The translations under genes were made by a program, and so were the position numbers. Below are positions 35,069-44,298 of a stretch of DNA of 62,272 nt, piece after piece; position 1 is the first letter of the stretch, and each line of letters starts with the position of its first letter. The stretch comes from Eubacterium sp. GTDB taxonomy: Bacteria > Bacillota > Clostridia > Lachnospirales > Lachnospiraceae. The stretch spans positions 1 to 62,272 of the forward strand of contig JALERM010000022.1 in assembly GCA_022764165.1 (NCBI GenBank), in the 5' to 3' direction. The notes below the pieces were generated by a model. That model saw only the letters and a list, made by a program, of their open reading frames with translations, searched no databases and was not told the DNA's origin.

Positions 35069-37273
35069 CTAGCTATTTGTTTTAAGCGCCCGATAGGTGC
35101 GTCTGATTTCCCTCATTTTCGCTACATCCGTTTCCGGATAGAATACCGCAAGGATTTCTTCCTTTGTCATGCCAAGAGCCATCATCTTATGAAGCTCCTC
35201 TTTCTGCTCTTTGGAATACTGCCACTGAGCCATACGGTTCATAATGGTATCTTCTCCGGCAATCTTGCGTTTGGATGTGCCTGCCCCACCGGAACCGGAA
35301 GGCTTTGCTTCCTCTCCGGTTTCTTTAGTATCTTCCTCCTCCGGTGCATACTGTAATTCATTTTCCTGCTCTTTGTTAATCTTCTCCCTCTGCTCCTTTT
35401 CATCAAGGCTCAAAAAACGCTTTCGCATATCAAGCTCTGTCAGCACACCAAACTCCTCATAGGTCAGAGAGTCAATGTAGACATTTTCCCCCTTTTCCTT
35501 CAAGCCCTCATAATAGGCTAATGCTTTAGGTGACAGTATCCTGTACGGCTGTTCTTTGACACTTCCCTGACTGTAAGGGACATGGACATAAGGCTTACCT
35601 TTTCCGTCAGCAGTCTGTGAAAAAGCAGGGTGTGCAAACGGAATATACTTGTTATCCATAATCGGATCGAATCCACGAATAAAGATGAGGCATTTCTTGT
35701 TATCCAGCTTTCTTACCTCATCCGGGGTAAACAGTTCCCTTCCAAGTACATCATAGTTCCGGCTGGAGCTGCCCTGCCTGCCTTTGGTTTCCCCGCTGGA
35801 TTTCTTGTCAATCGTTCCTTTTCCAAGAAGTTCCGACACATACTTATGGGTACTCTGTTCATTACCGCCAAGATAGATAAACGTATCGCAGTTGCCGGGG
35901 ATTGTTTCCCAAGTATCCTTGAACAATGCTTTAAGCTGTGCAAAGTTCTGGATAATGATGATACTGGAAATCTCCCTGCTTCGCATGGTGGAAAGCAGGG
36001 AACAGTAGTCATCCGGCAATGCGACATTGGCAAATTCGTCCAGCATGAATGTCACATGAATCGGCAGTCTGCCGCCGCAGTTAAAGTCAGCCTGATAGTA
36101 CAGCTCCTGAAAGATCTGTGTATAGAGCATTCCTATGATAAAGTTGTAGGACTTGTCAGAATCCGGAATGACACAGAAAAGAGCTGTCTTTGTTTCACCG
36201 TCCCCGTTCACACCGATACCCAGCTCCGCAAGTTTTAAATCATCCTTTGACAGCATACGGAGTACCTGTTTGTTTTCCAGAAAAGCAAGTCTTGAGTTTG
36301 CGGAAATGATGATGGAACGGACGGTATCACCTGCACCCCTCATACATTTGTTGTACTGTTTCACCGCCGGATGTGCTGCACCAAGCGGCGAGGTTTCCTC
36401 CAGAAACTTCATACGGATGTCCAGCTTGGAAGGCTTGTTCTGCTCTGTTACCTCCGCTTCACCAAGAAGCTGTAACACGGTCTCAAAGTTTCTCCTTGCA
36501 GGCGGTTCCTCCAGCCACACATAATAGAAGATTGACTGTAAGAACAGACCCTCGGCTTTCTCCCAAAATGGATCGGAAGGTGTCGCACCCTTTGGCGTGG
36601 TGTTGGAAATCAGGTTGGTAATGAGCTTTACTATATCTGTTTCCTCTCTCAGATAAGAGAAAGGATTGTAACAGTCTGATTTATCCATTTCCAAAAGGTT
36701 AATGACCTTCACGTTATAACCGTTGTTCTTTAACATTTCCCCGCAGCTTCTTAATATCTCCCCTTTTGGATCGGTACAGATAAAGGAGCAGTTATGGGGC
36801 ATCTGCATCAGATTCGGCTTGACTTCGTAGAAGGTCTTTCCCGCTCCGGAGCCTCCGCAGATTAATATGTTGCCATTTAATTTCAGCCTTCTGAAATCCA
36901 GCGACATCTTCACATTCTGGCTCAGGATTCGGTTGAAATTCTCGTCCTTATCCATGAGGATTTTATTGGCAAACTTCGGGGACTCAAACCTCGCTGTACC
37001 AAATTCCTTGCCGGGCATGAAATTTCTCTGGCTGGTAACATACATAAGCAGAGCGGTGGCATATACCACTAAGGCTATTACCACCGCTTTTACTGTTCTC
37101 TCATTATAATAATTTGCAAATGGTGCTGCGCACACACGGTTAAAAGAGGAAAGGAAGGTGTTGATATCCCCTCCCGGCTCCCATGCCCCGTTCAGCAGAT
37201 ACCCCGCATAACTGGAAAGTATGGCACCAAGAATAATAAACCATAAGGATACTTTTTTCTTTTTAGGAACCAT
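35069..37273 (-). CDS. VirD4/TraG-type coupling protein
   Basis: 734 residues. Two N-terminal membrane helices (about 10-28 and 63-82), then an ATPase domain with Walker A GGSGAGKTFYEVKP near residue 138 and Walker B HVTFMLDEFANVALPDD near 411, plus IIIIQNFAQLKALF. The C-terminal tail is acidic and disordered. It brings the relaxase-DNA complex to the T4SS channel. It follows the PcfB gene by seven bases, as pcfB-pcfC do in pCF10-like systems. Confidence 0.93.
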   Translation of the reverse strand: MVPKKKKVSLWFIILGAILSSYAGYLLNGAWEPGGDINTFLSSFNRVCAAPFANYYNERTVKAVVIALVVYATALLMYVTSQRNFMPGKEFGTARFESPKFANKILMDKDENFNRILSQNVKMSLDFRRLKLNGNILICGGSGAGKTFYEVKPNLMQMPHNCSFICTDPKGEILRSCGEMLKNNGYNVKVINLLEMDKSDCYNPFSYLREETDIVKLITNLISNTTPKGATPSDPFWEKAEGLFLQSIFYYVWLEEPPARRNFETVLQLLGEAEVTEQNKPSKLDIRMKFLEETSPLGAAHPAVKQYNKCMRGAGDTVRSIIISANSRLAFLENKQVLRMLSKDDLKLAELGIGVNGDGETKTALFCVIPDSDKSYNFIIGMLYTQIFQELYYQADFNCGGRLPIHVTFMLDEFANVALPDDYCSLLSTMRSREISSIIIIQNFAQLKALFKDTWETIPGNCDTFIYLGGNEQSTHKYVSELLGKGTIDKKSSGETKGRQGSSSRNYDVLGRELFTPDEVRKLDNKKCLIFIRGFDPIMDNKYIPFAHPAFSQTADGKGKPYVHVPYSQGSVKEQPYRILSPKALAYYEGLKEKGENVYIDSLTYEEFGVLTELDMRKRFLSLDEKEQREKINKEQENELQYAPEEEDTKETGEEAKPSGSGGAGTSKRKIAGEDTIMNRMAQWQYSKEQKEELHKMMALGMTKEEILAVFYPETDVAKMREIRRTYRALKTNS

Positions 37274-37279
37274 AGGCAG

Positions 37280-38401
37280 CTACCTCTTTTTCGGAGCAGG
37301 AGCTTTCTTTCCCCTGTTCATGGCAGCCGCTTTTCTCTGTGCTTCCTGATAACGCTTTCTGACCTCTGCCGCCACGCTGTCATAGTGACCTTCATACAGA
37401 TCCCTGCCCTTCATGGTTCCAATTACTCTGTTATCCTCAGAGTACAGCTTGTATTCCTTATCACTGTCAAGGAATGTCAGAATGGTCTTGCCATCGTGGA
37501 TTTCCATTGCATTTTCCTTGTTGATCCACAGATACCTCGCATTCTCTCCATACATTCCCGGTATTCTGGTTTTTACCGCATGATCATTCTCCTCCAAAAC
37601 CAGCTTCTTTGTAATGGTAATATCCACAAGGTTTTTACTCTGTGTGGCTGCTATGGTCTGCATACGCTGTGCCAGCTCCTTATAGCTTCGGATACGGTTA
37701 AGAAAGGCATCCTTATCCATGATGACCTTGTGCTGTCCGTTATCCTCTTTGGCAAGCACACCGATTCTCTCAAGCTGACCGACCACCTGCTGTGCCTGTT
37801 CTTTCTCAAGACTGAAATTTTCCTTAATGTCCTCCACACTGACGGTCTTTTTCTCCATTGCATACAGACCGACCTTTTCCATCAGCCCCTCTAAGGCTTC
37901 CCCGGCTTTTGCAGCTTCCGCCGTGTGGAGGTTATCGTTTCCCTTTTTCTGCCCTTTTAGAAAAGACATGACCTTTTCCAGTTCCTGTTCATCACTGTTT
38001 TTCAGGTAATCATCAAAGGTGGCTATCCTGCCGGACTTTAACTTCTGTATCATCATGTTTACTCTCGGCACCGCCTCGGTATGGAAGATAATCTCACTCA
38101 TTCCGTCCTTTTTATTGATGTCCGGCAGAACCGAGTAAAGGATTCCATACTTCTTTGCCATCTTTTCCACCTGCTTCATATCCTCCGTGGCAAACTGCAG
38201 CACCTGAAGATCGCCGCCCTTTAACAAGAGCTTCCGCATGTCGGTCTTTCCCATCGTCTTTTCATGGTCTAATATGGCAATCAGAAAGTCCACCGCCTTT
38301 TTCATCTGCTCTACGGTGCCGCTTCCGACTTTCATGGCAATCTCAATCCCGTCATAAGCCACACGGATAATCTGCACCGCCTGTTGTATTTCTTCTGACA
38401 T
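37280..38401 (-). CDS. PcfB/DUF3801-family conjugation protein
   Basis: 373 residues. The N-terminal about 150 residues carry the PcfB/DUF3801 pattern (AVQIIRVAYDGIEIAMKVGS, LLLKGGDLQVLQFATEDMKQ, KKYGILYSVLPD, IIFHTEAVPRVNMMIQ). The rest is a longer extension with a winged-helix-like region (SLEKEQAQQVVGQLERIGVL) and a basic tail. PcfB helps couple the relaxosome to the VirD4 ATPase, encoded immediately downstream. The C-terminal extension makes it more than twice the length of simple PcfB proteins. Confidence 0.85.
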   Translation of the reverse strand: MSEEIQQAVQIIRVAYDGIEIAMKVGSGTVEQMKKAVDFLIAILDHEKTMGKTDMRKLLLKGGDLQVLQFATEDMKQVEKMAKKYGILYSVLPDINKKDGMSEIIFHTEAVPRVNMMIQKLKSGRIATFDDYLKNSDEQELEKVMSFLKGQKKGNDNLHTAEAAKAGEALEGLMEKVGLYAMEKKTVSVEDIKENFSLEKEQAQQVVGQLERIGVLAKEDNGQHKVIMDKDAFLNRIRSYKELAQRMQTIAATQSKNLVDITITKKLVLEENDHAVKTRIPGMYGENARYLWINKENAMEIHDGKTILTFLDSDKEYKLYSEDNRVIGTMKGRDLYEGHYDSVAAEVRKRYQEAQRKAAAMNRGKKAPAPKKR

Positions 38402-38411
38402 ACATGCCCTC

Positions 38412-38813
38412 CTATCTTATCATTGCTTCCTTTTTTCCAAGCTGTTCCTTCACCTTATCCACAGAAAGCTCCCTGATTTCGTCTGCTGTAAGACTCACTC
38501 CATTGACCGCCAAAAGCTCCGATATGGTGTTGATTGCCTTTTCCTCCTGAATGCGGTACATCTCTAACGCAATCAGAAGATGCTCTATCTTTTTGATCCA
38601 TTCCGGCTGAAAGCCTGTCAGCGTTTCATACTTGCGGTATACCGCTTCTTTGTCCGCTTCCTTGGCAGTCAGTTCATCAATCAGCTTGCCTGTCAGTTCC
38701 TTATCTCCGGTAGCAAAGGCAAACTGTACGACAAATTCCTTATCTGCCTCTGTTATGGCAGCCTTCCCCTGCTCCATCTGCTCTAAGGTCTGTGACACAA
38801 TCAAAAGTTCCAT
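38412..38813 (-). CDS. Helical accessory conjugation protein
   Basis: 133 residues, all helical and acidic (MEQGKAAITEADKEFVVQFA, KEADKEAVYRKYETLTGF). No domain recognised. It lies tightly between the 386-residue coiled-coil gene (3-bp gap) and the PcfB gene (10-bp gap), so it should be part of the relaxosome or coupling function. Confidence 0.6.
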   Translation of the reverse strand: MELLIVSQTLEQMEQGKAAITEADKEFVVQFAFATGDKELTGKLIDELTAKEADKEAVYRKYETLTGFQPEWIKKIEHLLIALEMYRIQEEKAINTISELLAVNGVSLTADEIRELSVDKVKEQLGKKEAMIR

Positions 38814-38816
38814 CAG

Positions 38817-39977
38817 CTACCCCTCCTGCTTCTGTCTGTTTTCATATACTGCAATGTTGATAATCTCCTCCATCTGCTCCGCCGGAATCTGGTTGTTAAT
38901 CAGCACTAAAAGCTGTTCCTCTGACAATCCCTTTTCAATGCCACTTCTGATCTGCACAAGCTGCTTCGGTTCAAGGTCATGCTCCGCAACCAGCTTTACA
39001 ATGTCGATTTTCTTCTTAAAGGCAAGCCTTGAGAAAAGGCTTGTCACGGTACGGTTGTCCTTTTTACGCTCCATGCGTTCCACTGGAACCACCGACACAA
39101 TCTGTCCCTTTTCATTCACAACTGCCACATTGTAGCCTGCACCCGGTATCTGCGGATAAAGAGGAGCTTCCTGCATTCCTGCCGCCTGCTGTGCCATATC
39201 CTTTGCAGGCTCCACCGCTTTTTCCGGCTCTGCCTCTGTCATGCTGCTTCTTCCTGCCGCCTCTTTTTCCAGTTCTTCTGTACGTTTTTCCAATGCTTCT
39301 CTCTCCTTCTTCATACTGTCCATTTCATTTCTGAGCCTTGCAATCGTAGCCCTCGCATCATTTAACTCATTCTGCTGCTTCTCTAAAAGCCCGTCCTTTT
39401 CCGAAAGCTGTGCCAGCAGGTTATTCTGTATCTTTGTATCCTGTCCGGCAGTTTTCAGTTCCTGAATCTTTTCATTCAAGGCATCATAGCGTTTCTCCTG
39501 AAACTCTATCTTTTCCACAGCCGCCTTAATCTGCTCTAACAGTTCCTCGGCATAGCCGCCATGCTCTTTTGCTGCTTTCCCGACTTCCTGCAACTTTTCC
39601 ATCACATTCCTAAACAGCTTTTTCATCACAAACGCTGTCTGTGAGCTGTTTTCTGTGATTTCTGCCACCATTTCAATGGGAACACCCTTTTCATAGAACT
39701 CAAGGGCAACTGCCATCTGCTCCCCGGTCAGCCCTTCCTTTGTGATACATTCCCTGACATTTTCCGGGTATCCGTTTCTAAGGCAGGCGGAATGCACCTT
39801 CATCTGTGCATAGTCAAGCCTCTTTGACGTATAGGTTTCCGTCTCCGCAATGGTAAGACCATATTGCAGATCGGACTCCACCAGCTTTAGCATTTCCTCC
39901 GTAAACTTAGGATTTTTACGCAGGTTATTCAAATGGGCTTTGATGTCAATGCTGCTTACTTTTTCCCTTTCCTGCAT
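38817..39977 (-). CDS. Coiled-coil accessory conjugation protein
   Basis: 386 residues; GGAAGGAGG before the ATG. Residues about 120-240 form a long coiled coil (EKRYDALNEKIQELKTAGQD and following). Flanking helical repeats recall each other: MLKLVESDLQYGLTIAETET near the N terminus and LVQIRSGIEKGLSEEQLLVL near the C terminus. No enzyme motif. Placed directly after the relaxase gene, it may be a relaxosome scaffold. Family not recognised by name. Confidence 0.62.
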   Translation of the reverse strand: MQEREKVSSIDIKAHLNNLRKNPKFTEEMLKLVESDLQYGLTIAETETYTSKRLDYAQMKVHSACLRNGYPENVRECITKEGLTGEQMAVALEFYEKGVPIEMVAEITENSSQTAFVMKKLFRNVMEKLQEVGKAAKEHGGYAEELLEQIKAAVEKIEFQEKRYDALNEKIQELKTAGQDTKIQNNLLAQLSEKDGLLEKQQNELNDARATIARLRNEMDSMKKEREALEKRTEELEKEAAGRSSMTEAEPEKAVEPAKDMAQQAAGMQEAPLYPQIPGAGYNVAVVNEKGQIVSVVPVERMERKKDNRTVTSLFSRLAFKKKIDIVKLVAEHDLEPKQLVQIRSGIEKGLSEEQLLVLINNQIPAEQMEEIINIAVYENRQKQEG

Positions 39978-40013
39978 CTGCTTCCTCCTTCCAATGGGTA
40001 AAAAAATACAGCC

Positions 40014-41480
40014 CTACAATACAGGCTGTCTGCTTTTCTCCACTTTTCTGTTTTCTTCTTTCTCTCTGGTTTCCTCTAATGCCTTTCCGGTATCCGGTTT
40101 CATAAGCTCTGCCAGAATACGCTTTGCAATCCGTTCCTCTTTGGAAACTGCTTTCTCTTTATCCCGCACCCTTGCAATCTCATTTTTATAATGCTGCTTA
40201 AATTCCTCCACCTGCTCCACAGTGTATCCCTGTGCTTTCAGCTTTTCCGATATTTTTTCGTATCTCTCATGCTCCGGGGCAAAAAGCTCCTCGCCTCTCT
40301 GGAAACAGTGTTCCAGTTCTTCAAGCTCATTCAATTCCGACACCATATCAAACAGAGGCTTCATTTTCGCCCGTTCCTTAAAGATACGGCTCTTTTCCCT
40401 TGACGTATCTTTCTTTTTATCTGTCATACTCTCTGCAATGGCAGCAATTTCCGCCGCTGTCTGAATATCATGCCGGACAAGGAAAAGATAATCTTCCTGG
40501 AGCTTCTGCATCTTCCGAAGATCATCCCGGTATTTCCATGCCTGACTGTATGGACGTTTTTTCATCAGTCCCAGTCGGTACAGCCTTGCAAAATAACGCT
40601 TCTGTACCCCGGACAGCTTTGCCCTTTTATACCGTTTCACCCGGCACCGCATGATTTTGGGTTCCTGTTCCTTTGTCATACTGCGGTAAGTGGAGAGGTT
40701 CTCGGTTTCAATCCGCTCCCGGATACGTTCCTCGGTATAGTCCTCTCCAAGACTTTTACACCGTCTGAACCTTGTCAGTCCCATCGGCTTAATAGCAAGA
40801 TACTTTCCCTCGCTCCGATAGGCGTTCTTGATTTCATAGCCCATACCGGAGAGCATTTCCAAGAATGACTCATAGGTTGCCGCCTGCATGATACAGGCAT
40901 CTATATCTCTCTTAATCATATCTGCCCACACAAATTTTCCATCCCGAAAGTCGTTCCACTCCTTGTAATTCTCGGACGGTCTGACACGATCCTCGGAAAT
41001 TTCAATGGTGGACAGCCCGTACTCCTCGCACAGACGGTTGGTAATGGGCTGAATCTTTTTCGCCCAGTCCCCTTTTTCATAGCGGTACTTGATCCCTGTC
41101 CGGAAACTCACGCTGTTAAAAATGATATGCCCGTGAACATGATCGGTATTGTCATGGACGGAATACACCGCCTCATAATCAGCACCGAGATATTCCTTTG
41201 CAAATTTCCCGATGACCTCAAAGGCTGTTTCGGCATCCACCTCACCCTCCGCAAAGGAGATAATCAGATGATACCCCTGCCTTTTATCCGTCTTGTCAAA
41301 CTGCACCTTCGTCTGCCGCATCTGTTCGTAGGCACTATCCGGCTGACAGTTCAGGGAAGATACCCACCTGCCCTGTCCTGTCTTGTAATCTTCTACAATA
41401 TAATCAAGAGCCTGCTTTAAATGCTTTCCTGCATAACCGGAACCACAGTCACCGATATAAAGTATCTTACTGATTGCCAA
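40014..41480 (-). CDS. MOB-P type relaxase
   Basis: 488 residues. The N-terminal relaxase domain has the metal-binding motif SVHDNTDHVHGHIIFNSV (HxDxxHxHxxFN, near residue 107) and candidate nucleophile tyrosines near the N terminus (GYAGKHLKQALDY). The C-terminal half is basic and helical. It nicks oriT and leads the strand into the recipient. It overlaps the MobC gene by 14 bases. The likely oriT is about 1 kb upstream at 42470-42560. Confidence 0.92.
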   Translation of the reverse strand: MAISKILYIGDCGSGYAGKHLKQALDYIVEDYKTGQGRWVSSLNCQPDSAYEQMRQTKVQFDKTDKRQGYHLIISFAEGEVDAETAFEVIGKFAKEYLGADYEAVYSVHDNTDHVHGHIIFNSVSFRTGIKYRYEKGDWAKKIQPITNRLCEEYGLSTIEISEDRVRPSENYKEWNDFRDGKFVWADMIKRDIDACIMQAATYESFLEMLSGMGYEIKNAYRSEGKYLAIKPMGLTRFRRCKSLGEDYTEERIRERIETENLSTYRSMTKEQEPKIMRCRVKRYKRAKLSGVQKRYFARLYRLGLMKKRPYSQAWKYRDDLRKMQKLQEDYLFLVRHDIQTAAEIAAIAESMTDKKKDTSREKSRIFKERAKMKPLFDMVSELNELEELEHCFQRGEELFAPEHERYEKISEKLKAQGYTVEQVEEFKQHYKNEIARVRDKEKAVSKEERIAKRILAELMKPDTGKALEETREKEENRKVEKSRQPVL

Positions 41481-41799
41481 GTGTATCCACCACCTCTTTT
41501 ACCAACAAATTCAACTTCTTCATATAGGCTGACAAAAGTTCCCTGTCCTCCTCTCGGTACAGCTTTGAATTGTGGCTCCTTGTGATCTGGTTGATATTGT
41601 TTCCGATTGCATTGACCTCGTTAATCAGGTCACGCAGAAGGATACGGATTTCAGGATAGTCATTGGGCTTCTGTGACATTAAAAGCCGGATATACTCCGA
41701 CTCCTTCATGCCACGCTGCTTAGCGTCTGACTTTAGCTTTTCTGCTTCCTTTTCCGTCATGCGGAAAGGCTTTACTACTGTCTTTTTCTCTCCAGCCAT
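41467..41799 (-). CDS. MobC-like relaxosome accessory protein
   Basis: 110 residues: a ribbon-helix-helix-like N terminus (KPFRMTEKEAEKLKSDAKQR, then SEYIRLLM) followed by the helical MobC segment (LLRDLINEVNAIGNNINQIT). This is the usual partner of MOB-P relaxases; it binds and melts DNA near the nick. Overlaps the relaxase start. Confidence 0.85.
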   Translation of the reverse strand: MAGEKKTVVKPFRMTEKEAEKLKSDAKQRGMKESEYIRLLMSQKPNDYPEIRILLRDLINEVNAIGNNINQITRSHNSKLYREEDRELLSAYMKKLNLLVKEVVDTLGNQ

Positions 41800-42414
41800 T
41801 TACCTCGCCCTTCCTGTCGCTGCCTTTAATACCGGGGAAACATCCGGTAACAGGTCTTTCCCTTCCTTTACAGCCTCCGTCATTTTTTCGATTGCAGCAT
41901 CAATGCCGCCCTTTGACTGCATATCACGGATAAAATCATCTGCCATTTTTTCTGCAAGCTGCACCAGTTCTTTTCCGTATTTCGTCCGGTCAAACATGGC
42001 ATCGAGTAATCGTTCATCGGCTCTCAAAGACTCCAACTTGTTTTGTTTCTTCACAAAATCAATGAAATCATCCGGGTTCTCCACCTGTGCCTGTGCAGTC
42101 TGCACCATTTCATAATTCCACTCACAGACCACATCTATCGCATCATCAATGGTATCATTAAGCCACCGTACCTTTCCCTGTTCATAGGCTAAATCTCCAC
42201 GATACAGCTTTCCGTCTTTCTCTCCAAGAAGGAAATCATACCCGCCAAGATATCCGAGCAGCACATCCGCTTCCTTTTCTGTCATGTGGAAAAGCATATC
42301 ATTCTCATCCATGAACCGGACAAGCTCTGCACCGGAAGCGAAAGGCTTCGGTTCCTCATGACCTTTTATTTCCATTTCCTGAAGGCTCCCTTTGTTCACA
42401 TCAATTACATCCAA
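41800..42414 (-). CDS. Unrecognised protein upstream of MobC
   Basis: 204 residues if started at TTG, eight bases after AAAAGGAGG; an in-frame GTG at 42423 falls inside the Shine-Dalgarno and is less likely. Acidic, helical, soluble. Segments such as ASGAELVRFMDENDMLFHMT and KADDFIRDMQ-type helices are seen, but no catalytic motif. Its stop is directly before the MobC start. It is the first gene after the oriT-like region, so it may be a relaxosome or regulatory component. Confidence 0.6.
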   Translation of the reverse strand: MDVIDVNKGSLQEMEIKGHEEPKPFASGAELVRFMDENDMLFHMTEKEADVLLGYLGGYDFLLGEKDGKLYRGDLAYEQGKVRWLNDTIDDAIDVVCEWNYEMVQTAQAQVENPDDFIDFVKKQNKLESLRADERLLDAMFDRTKYGKELVQLAEKMADDFIRDMQSKGGIDAAIEKMTEAVKEGKDLLPDVSPVLKAATGRAR

Positions 42415-42469
42415 TCCGACCACCTCCTTTTAACTGTCCTCTGATTTTTCCCTAAATTCCCGCCCGCCT

Positions 42470-42560
42470 CAAATTCCCTGGGGAATTTGCCAGATACGCA
42501 CTTTGTAATACAAGTGCCTCTGGTTAGGGGGCTGCCCCTAAAACCCCGCTGAATATGGAT
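42470..42560. other. oriT: Candidate origin of transfer (oriT)
   Basis: Three inverted repeats in a row: CAAATTCCC/GGGAATTTG (42470-42489), GCACTTTGTAATACAAGTGC (42498-42517, arms of nine with one bulge) and GGGGCTGCCCC within TTAGGGGGCTGCCCCTAAAA. A hairpin followed by a G-rich stretch, just upstream of MobC and a MOB-P relaxase, is the usual oriT layout in this element class. The nick site cannot be fixed from sequence alone. Confidence 0.5.
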
Positions 42561-42561
42561 A

Positions 42562-42779
42562 GTCAACTTATTTTTTCAGTTAACTTTTACAGAATAAGTT
42601 TATTTTTTCAGTTGACTTTCCCGTTTTGAGTCAACTTTTTCAGTTGACTTCTCTGACAGGCAGCTTTCTCCAGACCATTTCACAAAAAAGGTCAACTCAC
42701 TTTTTCAGTTGACTTTTCTATTCTGAGTCGATTTTTTCAGTTCACTTTTTCTTTTTCAGTTGACTTTTTCAGTTGACTG
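42562..42779. repeat. Seven 15-bp TTTTTCAGTTGACTT repeats in pseudo-palindromic units
   Basis: Copies start at 42572, 42604, 42636, 42701, 42733, 42752 and 42765; the first, fifth and last each differ at one base from the consensus. Four are preceded by an inverted GTCAAC or close variant (42562, 42631, 42691, about 42727), making hairpin units GTCAAC...GTTGAC. Spacing is irregular (13-65 bp), so this is not a CRISPR. The array abuts the primase stop codon. Confidence 0.8.
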
Positions 42780-43748
42780 TCATCGTGCCATTTCCTTTTC
42801 CCACCCAATTAAAGCCATTTCTTTCCTTGCCTCTTTAAGCCATTTGTTGTAATCCTTGTAAGCCTTTGGCGGCGGACGGTCCTCCACATCATATCCAAGC
42901 CCATAATACTTTTCCATGAGCGTATCTGTGGCTTTTCTGCCCGGTTCGTCATTGTCAAGGCAAAACTTAATGCTCTGTATCTGCGGGTGTTCCTTTAAGA
43001 AAGTTTCTAACGGGGCATCAGAAAGCATCCCGAGTGCGAGCTTATTGCTGTGGTAATCACTGTAAATATCCGCATAGCTCATCAGATCGATTGCTCCCTC
43101 AAATACCTCAAGCTCTGTGCTTTCCTCATTCCAGACGTTGACGCCAAAATTCTTGTCGTTTCCTGCCACATCACACTTGAAGCCTTTCCCGTCCCTATCA
43201 AACACGCCACGCATACTTGCAAACCGGGTTACACCGTTTTTATCATTGCCCCTAAAGACAATGTTGTGATGGCTCCTTTCCTCATAAATCAAGCCTTTAC
43301 TCACAAAGTAATCTATGACCTCTTTTGAGAGTTTTCTTTCATCCATCAGGTAACGGTACAGATAACGGTTGTCCGGTGCAGGAGACGGAAGTACAAAAGG
43401 CTTTCTCTCCACCTCTTTTTTCTCTATAACAACAGGGGACGGTTTCCAGTCTGCACTTCTCTGATAACCTGCAAAGTCAAGCAGCCAGAACACCGCTTCC
43501 TTAACTTCCATTCCTGCAAAGACACGAAGGAAGTCTATCTGCGATCCTCCGTTTTCTCCCCTGTCATATTCCCTCGACCACCGAAACCAGCTCCTACGGT
43601 TGTAAATACGGACAGAATCCATTTCCTTTACGGTATGGTAATTGCCTACTCTTTTTACCGTATATCCAAGACTGGCTGCAACCGCTGTCAGATCCACACT
43701 TTTTGCAATGGCAAGTTCCTCTTTGGTAAAGCTGTTCCGTTCCTCCAT
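42780..43748 (-). CDS. TOPRIM-domain primase-like protein (DUF3991 type)
   Basis: 322 residues, ATG after GGAAGGAGC. The N-terminal helical domain contains YNRRSWFRWSREYDRGENGG and DFLRVFAGMEVKEAVFWLLD, as in DUF3991/zinc-finger-less primases of ICEs. The TOPRIM core shows the Glu in EVFEGAIDLMSYAD and Asp residues in FCLDNDEPGRKA. It probably primes complementary-strand synthesis after transfer or in circular replication. The start overlaps the RadC stop region; the repeats lie directly downstream. Confidence 0.8.
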   Translation of the reverse strand: MEERNSFTKEELAIAKSVDLTAVAASLGYTVKRVGNYHTVKEMDSVRIYNRRSWFRWSREYDRGENGGSQIDFLRVFAGMEVKEAVFWLLDFAGYQRSADWKPSPVVIEKKEVERKPFVLPSPAPDNRYLYRYLMDERKLSKEVIDYFVSKGLIYEERSHHNIVFRGNDKNGVTRFASMRGVFDRDGKGFKCDVAGNDKNFGVNVWNEESTELEVFEGAIDLMSYADIYSDYHSNKLALGMLSDAPLETFLKEHPQIQSIKFCLDNDEPGRKATDTLMEKYYGLGYDVEDRPPPKAYKDYNKWLKEARKEMALIGWEKEMAR

Positions 43749-43749
43749 G

Positions 43750-44298
43750 CTATCTGCTCCTTCCCGGCTCTGCCACCAATGCCCTTTCTTCAAACTCAAG
43801 GTAATGGTAGTCTTGCGTTAAGGATATTTTGGGCATGGTCATGATTTCCTTTTCCCGGAAGCTGAAATATCTGCTGTTATCCCCTCCCACAATCACATGA
43901 TCATCGAGCGGTATTCCCAAAAGGCAGGACAGCTTTAAGATACGGTCTGTCATAATCGTATCTTCCTTGGAAGGCTCCAGCCTGCCGCTGGGATGGTTGT
44001 GAACCAGTAGCATTTTTGCAGCATTGGAAAGAATTGCACTTTTGAATAACTCCCTCGGTTCTGCTACTGCCTGATTGATGGCTCCCATACTGGCAAAGTT
44101 GCAGTTGATAGGGGTTCCGTCAGATTTCAGGTTAATGACACACACCACTTCCCTGTCCATTTCACACAGCATTTCCCCCACTAGGGAAACTGCATCTTTG
44201 GGACCTGTGATTTTCCGGTCTGAAAACAGGGGAGCATTCTTTACAAGCCGGATGGAAACTACATCAAGCTGAAATGGTTCCTTCTTCTCCATCTGCAT
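43750..44298 (-). CDS. RadC-like JAB/MPN domain protein
   Basis: 182 residues. The JAMM motif LVHNHPSGRLEPSKED (HxH-x7-S-x2-D) and the terminal IPLDDHVIVGG are clear, so this is the RadC family. Family members have a metalloprotease-like fold but unproven activity, and they are frequent in mobile elements. Start ATG after GAGAGGAGG. Overlaps the 44-residue gene upstream by 35 bases. Confidence 0.88.
   Translation of the reverse strand: MQMEKKEPFQLDVVSIRLVKNAPLFSDRKITGPKDAVSLVGEMLCEMDREVVCVINLKSDGTPINCNFASMGAINQAVAEPRELFKSAILSNAAKMLLVHNHPSGRLEPSKEDTIMTDRILKLSCLLGIPLDDHVIVGGDNSRYFSFREKEIMTMPKISLTQDYHYLEFEERALVAEPGRSR

Larger units (their letters stand above)
42415..42779. other. Intergenic region with oriT-like hairpins and a repeat array
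   Basis: 365 bases without a gene between the primase and the relaxosome operon. The half next to the relaxosome operon carries three GC-containing hairpins (oriT candidate); the half next to the primase carries seven copies of a 15-bp repeat. Both are annotated separately. Confidence 0.65.

Noticed and set aside
42562-42779. Possible CRISPR array
   Set aside because: Repeats are only 15 bp, spacing is irregular and some copies abut or overlap; no cas genes are seen.
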